Positions 1 to 6,885 of a stretch of 9,341 bases of DNA are shown here, in pieces. Both the position numbers and the translations under genes were made by a program. The stretch's first letter is position 1. Each line of letters starts with the position of its first letter. This DNA comes from Flavobacterium sp. (GTDB lineage Bacteria > Bacteroidota > Bacteroidia > Flavobacteriales > Flavobacteriaceae). The stretch is from assembly GCA_030682755.1 (NCBI GenBank), contig JAUXNR010000736.1, positions 1 through 9,341 on the forward strand, written 5' to 3'. Below the pieces are notes generated by a model. The model did not search any database, was not told where the DNA came from, and saw only the letters and a program-made list of their open reading frames with translations.

Positions 1-1896
1 TGCTGCGTAATCATTTTTTGAATGCCCGTCAAAAACGGCATAAGCAGTTCCTTCATTAAAAACGCTGGCTTCAATGTGATAGCACCAAGTGTTTTTTGGT
101 AAGCCTTTTAAATTTGCCGTAACATTTATCCAGGTTTTGCCGCTATCTCTTGTGATTTGTACATTTCCATCATCGGTTCCAGCCCAAATTATATCTTTAT
201 TTAAAGGTGATTCTGCAATAGTGAAAATAGTACAATGATTTTCGGCCCCCGAATTATCTACAGATAAACCACCTGATTTTTCGGTGTTAGTTTTAGTAGG
301 GTCATTGGTGGTTAAGTCACCTGAAATTTTTCGCCAGGTTTGTCCCATGTCGTCAGAAACGTGAACAAATTGACTACCAGCATAAATTTTGTCAGGATTG
401 TGAATTCCTGTCACAATTGGAGTATTCCAGTTGAAACGTAATTTTGGGTCACCCTTTACAGCGAGCGGTTGAATGGTTTTTAATTCTTTTGTTTCCAAAT
501 TATATCGCCAGATGTTTTCGGCACCTTGCATTTCACTGTAAATAATTTTTTTAGTTGGATGTTTTAAAACTCTAAAACCATCGCCATAACCCACAACATG
601 CCAGTCACGGGCTTCAATGCCGCCATCACTTTTACTAGGGCCATACCAAGAACCGTTGTCTTGCAAACCACCATAAATATTATACGGTTCTTCATTGTCT
701 AAACTCAAATGATAATATTGCGAAAGTGGTAAGTTTTTTACAATGTCAAGCGTGTTTCCTGAATCCCAACTTCTATATAAACCTCCATCGGTTGCTACAT
801 ATATTCGATTGCTGTCATGTAAATCAACTGTAATGTCGTGAATGTCAGCATGCATATTTCCTAATGGTTTGAATGTTTTGCCACCATCTCTACTAATGGA
901 ACCTCTTAAACCACCTTTATATAAAATATCTGGATTTCTTGGGTCAATCGTAATTCTTGAAAAATAAAAAGGTCGAACAACCAATTCAAAATCACTATTT
1001 AAATGTTTCCAAGTTGCACCGGAATCATCAGAACGATACAAACCTTTATCTTTATCTTGTTCTGTTTCCAATACAGCATATAAAATTTCAGGTTTTGATG
1101 GAGCAACGCCAATAGCAATTCTACCCAATTGTCCTTTAGGAAAACCATTGTGTATTTTGTTCCAAGTTTTTCCGCCATCAATAGTTTTGTATAAGGCAGA
1201 ATTATTTCCACCGGAATTAAAAGACCAAGCTGTTCTTCTAAACTCCCAAAAACTGGCATACATAATATCCGGATTAACGGGGTCAATTACTAAGTCTGCA
1301 CAACCTGTTTTTTGATCTACATAAAATGATTTATTCCATGATTTTCCGCCATCTGTTGTTTTATAGATGCCTCGATCTTCGCTATCTCCCCATAAAGCTC
1401 CCAAAACACCTGCCCAAACTACATCACTATTTCTTGGATCAACAATAATGGATGTAATTCTGTCTGATTTTGGCAATCCCATGTTATTCCAGTTCAAACC
1501 ACCATCGGTAGATTTATAAATTCCATCGCCAATTGACACACTATTTCTTGGCCAAGGTTCACCCGTTCCAACCCAAATAACATTATCCGGATTGTTAGGG
1601 TCAATAGTTACACAGCCAATAGACTGAATGTGTTTATCAAAAATAGAGGAGAAGGATGCACCTCCATCCGAACTTTTCCAAACGCCACCACCGGCAGCAC
1701 CAATGTAGATTATCTTGTTGTTTGTAGGATGATTGGCAATATCAGAAATTCTACCGCTCATAATAGCCGGACCAATTTGTCTAGCTCTGATATCTCCAAA
1801 TAATTCTTTTCCTTTTAAAATTATCTCATCTTGAGCATTCACTTGAAAAGCAAAAATGAAACTTAGGCCAACAAGTAGTTTGTTATAGTTTTTCAT
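1..1896 (-). CDS. Secreted BNR/Asp-box beta-propeller protein, VPS10/sortilin-like (C-terminus outside window)
   Basis: The frame is open without a stop from the ATG at 1896 to the left edge, giving 632 residues with the C-terminus missing. The N-terminus (MKNYNKLLVGLSFIFAFQVNAQ) is a typical signal peptide, with likely cleavage near residue 22. Nine Asp-box motifs of the S/T-x-D-x-G-x-T-W type are visible, at residues 75-82, 129-136, 180-187, 238-245, 289-296, 335-342, 376-383, 514-521 and 582-589. Such motifs mark blades of a beta-propeller. The repeats alternate with segments such as DPRNPDILY and DPNNPDNVIW, which are usual in the roughly 1000-residue flavobacterial 'glycosyl hydrolase/VPS10/sortilin-like' exoproteins. 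Those proteins are exported, and many end in a type IX secretion tail, but that end is not in view. No catalytic sialidase residues can be assigned, so the enzymatic label common for this family is not supported here. The family call is firm; substrate and function are unknown. Confidence 0.88.
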   Translation of the reverse strand, partial: MKNYNKLLVGLSFIFAFQVNAQDEIILKGKELFGDIRARQIGPAIMSGRISDIANHPTNNKIIYIGAAGGGVWKSSDGGASFSSIFDKHIQSIGCVTIDPNNPDNVIWVGTGEPWPRNSVSIGDGIYKSTDGGLNWNNMGLPKSDRITSIIVDPRNSDVVWAGVLGALWGDSEDRGIYKTTDGGKSWNKSFYVDQKTGCADLVIDPVNPDIMYASFWEFRRTAWSFNSGGNNSALYKTIDGGKTWNKIHNGFPKGQLGRIAIGVAPSKPEILYAVLETEQDKDKGLYRSDDSGATWKHLNSDFELVVRPFYFSRITIDPRNPDILYKGGLRGSISRDGGKTFKPLGNMHADIHDITVDLHDSNRIYVATDGGLYRSWDSGNTLDIVKNLPLSQYYHLSLDNEEPYNIYGGLQDNGSWYGPSKSDGGIEARDWHVVGYGDGFRVLKHPTKKIIYSEMQGAENIWRYNLETKELKTIQPLAVKGDPKLRFNWNTPIVTGIHNPDKIYAGSQFVHVSDDMGQTWRKISGDLTTNDPTKTNTEKSGGLSVDNSGAENHCTIFTIAESPLNKDIIWAGTDDGNVQITRDSGKTWINVTANLKGLPKNTWCYHIEASVFNEGTAYAVFDGHSKNDYAA

Positions 1897-1910
1897 TGTT
1901 GAGTTTGGTT

Positions 1911-1947
1911 AAAAAAAATCCCCAAAATTAATATAATGGGGATTTTT
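1911..1947 (-). terminator. Rho-independent terminator after the LolA-like gene
   Basis: AAAAATCCCC (1914-1923) and GGGGATTTTT (1938-1947) form a perfect 10-bp stem with a 14-base loop. On the minus strand the stem runs into eight T residues (complement of 1911-1918). It starts 14 bases past the stop codon at 1962, so it most likely ends the transcript of the LolA-like gene. The stem is nearly symmetric, but the plus strand has no converging gene to use it. Confidence 0.8.
1923..1930 (-). promoter_or_regulatory. Candidate -7 promoter element for the BNR-repeat gene
   Basis: On the minus strand this reads TAATTTTG, a full match to the Bacteroidota -7 consensus TAnnTTTG, and it lies 26 bases before the start codon at 1896. 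No convincing TTG -33 element is seen upstream. The element lies at the edge of the terminator hairpin of the preceding gene. It could be a chance match in A+T-rich DNA. Confidence 0.25.
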
Positions 1948-1961
1948 AAAAGTTAATAGTT

Positions 1962-2699
1962 TTATTCTTTAAAGCTAAATGCACTTGGGTCAACTGATGG
2001 GTTTAAAGTAACTTTCTTTACCACCATTGCTTGTCCCATTTGATTCATTGTAAAAGGGAAATACAATCCGTCAACTTCTTGGTAATCACTCATAGTAGTT
2101 GTTGACATTTGGCCTTTCATTGGCCCTTGTTTGATTTCAGTTTCTGTTAAAATTGGAACATTGTTTTCTGTGTCAAAATAATAGAAAACTACATTGTCCA
2201 CTTTTTCACCATCAATAGTTTGTGGTTTTTTTGTGATTTTAACTTTATAACACTCCGTTCCTTCTTTGGTTTCTTTTCCAAGATAGTCTGCAGTATATCC
2301 TTTTGCTTTATAATTTAATAAAACATCTGGATAATCATTTGCTTCTTGTCTCAAGTTTTCCACCATTTCAGATTCCATTTTTTCAGCTTTCATGGTCATA
2401 AAATTTGTTGACCAAGCGGTAGTACCGTCAAAAGCCATTTGGGTGATTTCCTGCCCTTGAAAATTAATTTTCAAATACATTTTCCCGCCTTTTAATTGAA
2501 CCATTTCCACAGGAATTTCCATGCCTTGATAATTGACACTCATTTCCATTTTTGTGCCATTGAGTTTCTCAAACTTTTCAGCACCACCTATTGTTTTAAA
2601 GTAAGTACTGATAATTTCGTCTGCATTTTGAGCGATTGAAGCTACAGAAGCAAGCAAAAATGAAAATACACAAACTAGTGTTACACTATTTTTTTTCAT
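1962..2699 (-). CDS. Exported LolA-like (outer membrane lipoprotein-sorting protein-like) protein
   Basis: This 245-residue protein has a clear signal peptide: basic MKK, a hydrophobic stretch at about residues 5-20, and a likely cleavage after SIAQ near residue 24. No lipobox cysteine follows, so a soluble periplasmic protein is expected. The mature part opens with ADEIISTYFKTIGGAEKFEKLNGTKMEM, followed by alternating beta-strand segments and the phrase EVDGLYFPFTM. These features match Bacteroidota proteins usually labelled 'outer membrane lipoprotein-sorting protein' (COG2834, LolA/LolB-like fold). Such proteins are thought to form an open beta-barrel that carries lipid or lipoprotein, but most are uncharacterised and this is probably not the housekeeping LolA. 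The mature protein is rich in Met (for example MEMSVNYQGMEI and MKGQMSTTTM). It has its own terminator and is divergent from radC, so it is probably a single-gene transcript. The family call is moderately sure; the role is not known. Confidence 0.72.
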   Translation of the reverse strand: MKKNSVTLVCVFSFLLASVASIAQNADEIISTYFKTIGGAEKFEKLNGTKMEMSVNYQGMEIPVEMVQLKGGKMYLKINFQGQEITQMAFDGTTAWSTNFMTMKAEKMESEMVENLRQEANDYPDVLLNYKAKGYTADYLGKETKEGTECYKVKITKKPQTIDGEKVDNVVFYYFDTENNVPILTETEIKQGPMKGQMSTTTMSDYQEVDGLYFPFTMNQMGQAMVVKKVTLNPSVDPSAFSFKE

Positions 2700-2810
2700 A
2701 ATAAAGAATTTTATTTTAAATGAATTAGTAATAAAAATAATAAAAATGTTACAAACTAAAGATAAAAATAATTAATTTTAATTTTTAATAACATTTACAC
2801 GCCAAACAAC
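2700..2810. other. Divergent A+T-rich intergenic region (LolA-like gene / radC)
   Basis: These 111 bases are almost entirely A and T and must hold the promoters of two divergent genes. The best minus-strand candidate is TTAGTTTG (complement of 2752-2759), one mismatch from the TAnnTTTG -7 consensus, 52 bases before the LolA-like start. No full match is seen for the radC direction. No operator palindrome or small ORF was found. Confidence 0.4.
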
Positions 2811-3506
2811 ATGGAAGACAAAACAAATTTCTCAATTAAATATTGGGCAGAAGATGATAAGCCCAGAGAAAAATTAGCATTAAAAGGAAGAACTGCTTTA
2901 AGCGATGCAGAATTACTAGCTATACTTATAGGTTCGGGAAGCAGAAATGAAAGTGCAGTTGAATTAAGCAAAAAAATCTTAGCTTCTGTTCAAAACAATT
3001 TAAATGCTTTAGGGAAAATGTCAATCAAACAACTGATGGCATTTAAAGGAATAGGCGAAGCAAAAGCCATTTCAATTATTGCAGCTACTGAATTATCCCG
3101 AAGAAGAAAATCTGAACAAGCAATTGAATTATCAAAAATTACATCCAGTAAAGTGGTATTTGATATTATGCAACCCATTATTGGAGAATTACCTCATGAA
3201 GAATTCTGGGTTTTATTTTTAAATAATTCAAACAAAGTCATTCGAAAAGAACAATTAAGCAAGGGTGGCATAACAGGTACAGTGGTAGATATTCGACTGA
3301 TTTTAAAATTAGCTTTAGAACACAATGCACTGTCAATAATTTTATCACACAATCATCCATCCGGAAAGTTATTACCTAGCGAATCAGATATTGAAATTAC
3401 TCAACGATTAAAATTAGCGGCAAGACAATTGGAATTGTCAGTTATTGACCATATTATTGTAACAGAAAATGGTTATTACAGCTTTGCCGATGAAGGTGTA
3501 CTATAA
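2811..3506 (+). CDS. radC: RadC family protein (JAB/MPN+ domain, UPF0758)
   Basis: This 231-residue protein is full length for the RadC family. The N-terminal region (IKYWAEDDKPREKL, then LSDAELLAILIGSGSRNESAVELSKKIL) is typical. A helix-hairpin-helix follows at about residues 74-95 (LMAFKGIGEAKAISII), and the rest, from about residue 110, is a JAB/MPN+ domain. The metalloprotease-like JAMM set is intact: an upstream glutamate (E130/E131 in PHEEFWV), H180 and H182 in SHNHPSG, and D193. A zinc ion is expected at this site. RadC was once linked to DNA repair, but that link rests on a misassigned E. coli mutant. The molecular function remains uncertain, and a role in DNA processing during recombination or competence has been suggested for the family. 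The start follows an A+T-rich leader without Shine-Dalgarno, normal for this phylum. The PepSY gene begins 12 bases downstream and may be co-transcribed. Confidence 0.96.
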   Translation: MEDKTNFSIKYWAEDDKPREKLALKGRTALSDAELLAILIGSGSRNESAVELSKKILASVQNNLNALGKMSIKQLMAFKGIGEAKAISIIAATELSRRRKSEQAIELSKITSSKVVFDIMQPIIGELPHEEFWVLFLNNSNKVIRKEQLSKGGITGTVVDIRLILKLALEHNALSIILSHNHPSGKLLPSESDIEITQRLKLAARQLELSVIDHIIVTENGYYSFADEGVL

Positions 3507-3518
3507 AAAAAAAATAAG

Positions 3519-4079
3519 GTGTCAGAAAAAAGAAAAAGTCAAGCAAAAATTATTCGTGTTTTTAGAAAAGTGCATCGAACAACCGGAGCATTTCTGTTTG
3601 TTTTTTTCTTCATTGTAGCCATCACGGGATTTTTATTGGGAATTAAAAAACACAGTGGAGGTCTAATTTTACCCGAAACTAAAAAAGGAGTTTCAACTGA
3701 TTTGGTTGATTTTCTTCCTTTGGATAGCTTACAAAATAATGCAAATCGGTTTATCGGTGCTCATTTGAAAGATACAAGCGTTAGTGAAATTGATAGAATT
3801 GACGTTCGACCTGAAAAAGGAATGGTAAAGTTTACGTTCAAGTCTCATTTTTATGAAGTGCAACTTGATGGTACAACAGGAGAATTACTTCAAATTGATA
3901 CAAGACGATCGGATATTATTGAGAAAATTCATGACGGGTCAATTGTTGATTATTATTTAGGATTTCAATCAGGAACTTTTAAATTGGTTTATACTACAAT
4001 CATGAGTTTTGCTTTGATGGTTTTTACTATTACGGGCTTTTGGCTTTGGTATGGACCTAAAAGAATGCGAAAATCTTAA
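3519..4079 (+). CDS. Small PepSY-associated transmembrane protein
   Basis: This 186-residue protein starts with GTG at 3519, preceded by the purine-rich AAAATAAG, and no ATG offers a better start. A basic cytoplasmic N-terminus (KIIRVFRKVHRTTG) leads into a first membrane helix at about residues 21-41. An extracytoplasmic domain of about 110 residues follows, with a PepSY-like core (VRPEKGMVKFTFKSHFYEVQLDGTTGELL). A second helix at about 155-177 ends in GFWLWYGPKRMRK. The HR-TTG motif before the first helix, IHDG at 137-140 and the WLWYGPKR tail are typical of flavobacterial PepSY-associated TM proteins. Longer members act beside siderophore uptake as ferric-siderophore or heme-linked reductases. 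This short form has no assigned activity. It sits 12 bases after radC and converges on the Fur-family gene with a 2-base gap. The family call is good; a link to metal handling is only suggested by its neighbours. Confidence 0.82.
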   Translation: MSEKRKSQAKIIRVFRKVHRTTGAFLFVFFFIVAITGFLLGIKKHSGGLILPETKKGVSTDLVDFLPLDSLQNNANRFIGAHLKDTSVSEIDRIDVRPEKGMVKFTFKSHFYEVQLDGTTGELLQIDTRRSDIIEKIHDGSIVDYYLGFQSGTFKLVYTTIMSFALMVFTITGFWLWYGPKRMRKS

Positions 4080-4081
4080 TA

Positions 4082-4486
4082 TTATTTCACATTACAGTTC
4101 GGACAAGTTCCCAAAACTATAGTTTGCTGCTGAATGATGGTATAGTTGGCTGGTAATTTTATGTCAGGATTACATTTTTCCAAACAAGTGGTTTTATGAC
4201 AGATGGTACACTTAAAATGTACATGTTCATGATGGTGTTCTGCATTGTTTTTTTCGCAGCTATGGCACAAGGCATATTCAATCACACCATCTAAGTTTAC
4301 AATTTTGTGTAATTTACCTTCAGCAACCAATCGGTCTAAAGCCCTATAAATCGTAACGCGATCACAAGAATTTCCAAAATGTTCCTGAAAATCTTTGTGG
4401 GCTAAAGCTTCTCCTTTACTCAAAAGAAGCCGTTCAATTTCTGTCTTTGTAAAAGAATTTCTTTCTCTTTTTATTTTTTTATCCAT
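4082..4486 (-). CDS. Fur-family transcriptional repressor, probably Zur-like
   Basis: I place the start at the ATG at 4486, giving 134 residues (MDKKIKRERNSF...). The frame extends upstream to 4552, but those 22 extra residues ([19 protein letters not shown]) are hydrophobic, unlike any Fur N-terminus. They would also overlap the divergent merC start and the operator. The winged-helix DNA-binding part covers about residues 12-70 (CDRVTIYRALDRLVAEGKLHKI holds the recognition helix). The dimerisation and metal-binding part carries HHHEHVHF at 84-91. It also has two CxxC pairs, C93/C96 and C128/C131, which would form the structural zinc site of the family, plus C101 and C105. The gene lies divergent to merC-COG0523, with a palindrome between them. 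That context favours a zinc-sensing Zur over Fur or PerR, but residues alone do not settle the metal. It probably represses itself and the two metal operons. Confidence 0.9.
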   Translation of the reverse strand: MDKKIKRERNSFTKTEIERLLLSKGEALAHKDFQEHFGNSCDRVTIYRALDRLVAEGKLHKIVNLDGVIEYALCHSCEKNNAEHHHEHVHFKCTICHKTTCLEKCNPDIKLPANYTIIQQQTIVLGTCPNCNVK

Positions 4487-4502
4487 TTGATGTAAAAAAT
4501 AG

Positions 4503-4510
4503 TATATTTG
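4503..4510 (+). promoter_or_regulatory. -7 promoter element of the merC-COG0523 operon
   Basis: TATATTTG is a full match to the Bacteroidota -7 consensus TAnnTTTG, 30 bases before the merC start. The nearest TTTG upstream (4486-4489) is only 13 bases away, shorter than the usual 17-23, so the -33 part is weak. The final G is also the first base of the palindrome at 4510-4522, so a bound repressor would cover the transcription start. Confidence 0.5.
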
Positions 4511-4522
4511 CAACAGTGTTGC
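4510..4522. promoter_or_regulatory. Predicted Zur/Fur-type operator, site 1
   Basis: GCAACAGTGTTGC is a perfect palindrome (six bases, one central base, six bases). It lies in the 54-base gap between the divergent Fur-family and merC genes, directly against the -7 element. A near copy occurs at 6203-6213 before the ABC transporter operon. The two sites share 14 of 16 aligned positions from CAACA onward (4511-4526 against 6203-6218). The link to the adjacent repressor is inferred from position and recurrence. Confidence 0.6.
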
Positions 4523-4540
4523 GTTTAATAAAAAAAATAA

Positions 4541-4891
4541 ATGAAAAAACAACTATCTCATTCACTCGATTTTTTAGGAATTTCCTCTGCTACTTTGTGT
4601 CTTATACATTGTTTGGTTTTTCCGCTTATTTCTATTATTCCAATTGGGATTTCACATAACCATTGGATTGATTTCCTGTTTGCTTCCATTGGTTTGTATG
4701 CCGTTGTAAAAATACTAAAAACTAGTACGCCATTATATGTAAAACTAATTTTATCTTTTTCAATGGTAATGATTTTTGGTTCGGTACTAGTTACTCTTTT
4801 TTTTCATCATCATTCTTGGGTTTTATATGTAGGAGGTGTTGGAATGATTGTAGGCCATTTATTAAATTTTAGATTTCACAAGCATCAATAG
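4541..4891 (+). CDS. MerC-domain membrane protein
   Basis: This 116-residue protein has four predicted membrane helices, at about residues 12-34, 44-60, 66-87 and 91-108. The first helix carries the cysteine pair C20 and C24 ([12 protein letters not shown]), the characteristic MerC motif. MerC was named for mercury uptake in mer operons. In Bacteroidota, MerC-domain proteins of this size often stand beside Fur-family and COG0523 genes, where a role in zinc or related metal transport is more likely than mercury resistance. No merA, merR or merP is present here. Metal ligands are also suggested by HHH near residues 89-91 and a C-terminal HKH. The gene is led by a -7 element and a palindromic operator. 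The COG0523 gene starts 2 bases after its stop, so the two are clearly one operon. The family call is good; the transported ion is inferred from context. Confidence 0.82.
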   Translation: MKKQLSHSLDFLGISSATLCLIHCLVFPLISIIPIGISHNHWIDFLFASIGLYAVVKILKTSTPLYVKLILSFSMVMIFGSVLVTLFFHHHSWVLYVGGVGMIVGHLLNFRFHKHQ

Positions 4892-4893
4892 TT

Positions 4894-6111
4894 ATGAAAA
4901 AATTACCCGTAACGGTTTTATCCGGTTTTTTAGGAGCAGGAAAAACAACAGTTTTAAACCATATTCTTCACAACAAAGAAGGTCTTAAGGTGGCTGTTAT
5001 TGTTAATGATATGAGTGAAGTTAACATCGATGCTCAATTGGTTAAAAACGAAATAACACTTTCTCGTACAGAAGAAAAATTGGTTGAAATGAGCAATGGA
5101 TGTATCTGTTGTACTTTGCGTGAAGATTTAATGCTCGAAGTAGAGTAATTAGCCAAAGAAAATCGTTTTGATTATTTGATAATTGAAAGTACCGGAATTT
5201 CAGAGCCTATTCCTGTTGCACAAACATTTACTTTTGTGGATGAGGATAATAATATTGATTTGTCAAGGTTTAGCTTTGTTGACACTATGGTAACCGTAGT
5301 GGATGCGTATAATTTTTTTAAAGATTTTAGCTCCAATCAAACACTACAAAATAGCCAACTCTCTTCAATTGAAAATGATCAAAGAGCTATAGTAAATCTG
5401 CTTATTGACCAAATTGAATTTGCAAATGTGATTCTTTTAAACAAAGTTGATTTGGTTAAAAAAGACGAACTCATACAACTTGAAGCTACCATCAAAAAGT
5501 TGAATCCGATTGCAAAAATCATTCCTACCACAAAAGGTAAAGTTGATTTTAAAGAAATTATCAATACAAAGCTTTTTAATTATGAAGAGGCAGAGGCTTC
5601 CGCTGGTTGGATACAAGAATTAGAAGGTAATCATACACCGGAAACCGAAGAATATGGTATAAGTTCTTTTGTGTATCGCGAACACAAACCCTTTCATCCG
5701 TTTAGGTTTTGGAATTTTATTGCTGATTTTCCAACGTCAATCATTCGAAGTAAAGGCTTGTTTTGGATTGCTTCAAGACCGGATCAAGCCCTGAATTGGA
5801 GTCAAGCAGGAGGTTCCATTAAAGCGGAAGGAGCCGGGGTTTGGTGGGCAAGTATGCCTTTTTCTGAACGTATGAAGTTTGAAAGTTTTGTGTATAATCA
5901 ATATGAAATTGAAGAAAGATGGTCCACCGAATTTGGTGATAGATTAAATGAATTAGTTTTTATCGGAATCAATTTGAATGAAGCTGAAATCAGAAATAAA
6001 TTGAATGAATGTCTTTGTACAACTGTTGAAATTGCTGAATTTAAAACCGGAATTTTTCCACAAAATGATTTGTTTCCAATACCTAGACAAGTAGCAATTA
6101 GTCAAGAATAA
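4894..6111 (+). pseudogene. COG0523/CobW-type GTPase (zinc metallochaperone-like), interrupted by an in-frame TAA
   Basis: The reading frame would encode 405 residues, a normal COG0523 length, but codon 85 is TAA (5146-5148). The same frame continues cleanly on both sides, so this is one substitution (CAA or AAA to TAA), not a frameshift. Before the stop are Walker A (GFLGAGKTT, residues 11-19) and the metal-binding CxCC motif (C70, C72, C73 in CICC). After it come IESTGISEP (97-105), NKVD (183-186) and a CobW C-terminal domain with YREHKPFHPFRFW. These proteins use GTP to deliver metal, in ZigA/ZagA/YciC-type members zinc, to client enzymes under zinc starvation. The gene follows merC by 2 bases and ends before a terminator. 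As read, only 84 residues with no guanine-recognition motif would be made. A downstream TTG at 5176 could only give a fragment lacking Walker A. Sequencing error, a recent null mutation and readthrough are all possible. The good conservation elsewhere suggests the stop is recent or not real. Confidence 0.88.
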
Positions 6112-6145
6112 AATTGCAAATTTTTTCATAATAGAGTTAGTTTTC

Positions 6146-6175
6146 AAAACAGTTCCTTCGGGTGCTGTTTTTTTT
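6146..6175 (+). terminator. Rho-independent terminator with UUCG loop after the COG0523 gene
   Basis: AAAACAG (6146-6152) pairs with CTGTTTT (6165-6171). The stem continues inward through one wobble pair and one mismatch to CC-TTCG-GG, the very stable C(UUCG)G tetraloop. A run of eight T residues (6168-6175) follows. It lies 34 bases past the COG0523 stop and separates the merC operon from the ABC transporter operon. Confidence 0.88.
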
Positions 6176-6202
6176 GTTAAAATTGAATTAAATCCTTTGA
6201 CA

Positions 6203-6213
6203 CAACATTGTTG
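6203..6213. promoter_or_regulatory. Predicted Zur/Fur-type operator, site 2
   Basis: CAACATTGTTG is a perfect palindrome (five bases, one central base, five bases). It matches site 1 at 4511-4521 in all but the central base, and the similarity continues into GC-x-TTT on the right. It lies between the upstream terminator and the ABC ATPase start, overlapping the proposed -33 element, where a repressor would block RNA polymerase. Regulator identity is inferred. Confidence 0.58.
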
Positions 6214-6238
6214 CATTTTAAATCTTTAAGTATATTTA
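6211..6238 (+). promoter_or_regulatory. Promoter of the ABC transporter operon
   Basis: TTG (6211-6213), a 17-base spacer and TATATTTA (6231-6238) fit the Bacteroidota pattern TTG-N17-23-TAnnTTTG with a single mismatch in the last base. The -7 element ends 16 bases before the ATG at 6255. It follows a strong terminator, so a promoter is needed here. The -33 triplet is part of the palindrome at 6203-6213. Confidence 0.5.
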
Positions 6239-6254
6239 CAAAAAATACTAATCT

Positions 6255-6884
6255 ATGATTCATACCAAAGATTTGAAATTTTCATTTAATGAAAAAACAA
6301 CGTTTGCTTTTCCCAATATAACAAATGAAGCATCACAGACTTTATTAATAACCGGAAATTCAGGTAAAGGAAAAACAACCTTGTTGCATCTTTTAGGTGG
6401 ATTACTTCGCCCTAATTCAGGAACAATTTCTATTCAAGATACAACTGTTTCTAATTTATCCGAAAGAGATCTTGATCAGTTTAGAGGAAAAAACATTGGT
6501 TTGGTTTTGCAACAATCTCATTTTGTGTCATCCATAAATGTATTGGATAATGTTATTTTAGCTTCCTGGTTAGCCACAGGAAAAAAAGCTTCTGAAAAAG
6601 CAAAATCACTTCTAAAAGAACTAGACTTAGAAGATCAAATGTATAAATTACCAAACCAATTGAGTATTGGTCAACAGCAACGCGTTTCTATTGCAAGAGC
6701 ATTAATCAATGAACCAAAATTGCTTTTAGCCGATGAGCCAACATCAAGTTTAGATGATGAAAATGCGGCGAGAGTTGCTGATTTACTCTCGGCTTTGGCC
6801 AAAGAATATAAGGCTTCTTTGATTATTGTGACTCATGACCAACGATTAAAAGATAAATTTTCTAACCATATAAACTTAAATTAA
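6255..6884 (+). CDS. ABC transporter ATP-binding protein (LolD/MacB-type subfamily)
   Basis: This 209-residue ATPase has every motif needed for activity: Walker A GNSGKGKTT (34-42), Q-loop at Q86/Q87, signature LSIGQ (136-140), Walker B LLLADE with catalytic E161, D-loop SSLD (164-167) and H-loop H194. Sequence around the signature (LSIGQQQRVSIARAL) and the short length place it with the LolD/MacB/FtsE-type ATPases that pair with FtsX-like permeases. It would sit on the cytoplasmic face and power the permease encoded 1 base downstream. The gene follows its own promoter and a palindrome shared with the merC operon, which links it to metal-dependent repression. LolCDE lipoprotein release and MacB-type efflux use similar ATPases. 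The permease's histidine-rich loop and the DUF3299-like partner argue for a metal role instead. Confidence 0.93.
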   Translation: MIHTKDLKFSFNEKTTFAFPNITNEASQTLLITGNSGKGKTTLLHLLGGLLRPNSGTISIQDTTVSNLSERDLDQFRGKNIGLVLQQSHFVSSINVLDNVILASWLATGKKASEKAKSLLKELDLEDQMYKLPNQLSIGQQQRVSIARALINEPKLLLADEPTSSLDDENAARVADLLSALAKEYKASLIIVTHDQRLKDKFSNHINLN

Positions 6885-6885
6885 A

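Noticed and set aside
999..1286. 95-codon minus-strand open frame
   Set aside because: It lies out of frame inside the BNR-repeat gene, whose own frame is continuous and carries Asp-box motifs. It is a shadow of that gene.
4541..4891. Mercury resistance operon suggested by the MerC domain
   Set aside because: No merA, merP, merT or MerR-type regulator is present. The neighbours are Fur-family and COG0523 genes, which favours zinc-type metal handling.
6020..6028. CAACTGTTG and, at 7462-7472, TCAACAGTTGA, which resemble the proposed operator
   Set aside because: Both lie inside coding sequence and have the wrong core (they lack the CAACA-N-TGTTG arrangement), so chance palindromes are likely.
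5176..6111. Independent 311-residue protein starting at TTG 5176
   Set aside because: It begins in the middle of a conserved strand of the GTPase (LIIESTGISEP), has no ribosome binding signal and lacks Walker A. It is better read as the second half of the interrupted COG0523 gene.
5953..6216. 87-codon minus-strand open frame over the end of the COG0523 gene and the following gap
   Set aside because: It spans the UUCG terminator and the proposed operator, shows no domain features, and overlaps clearly coding sequence on the plus strand.
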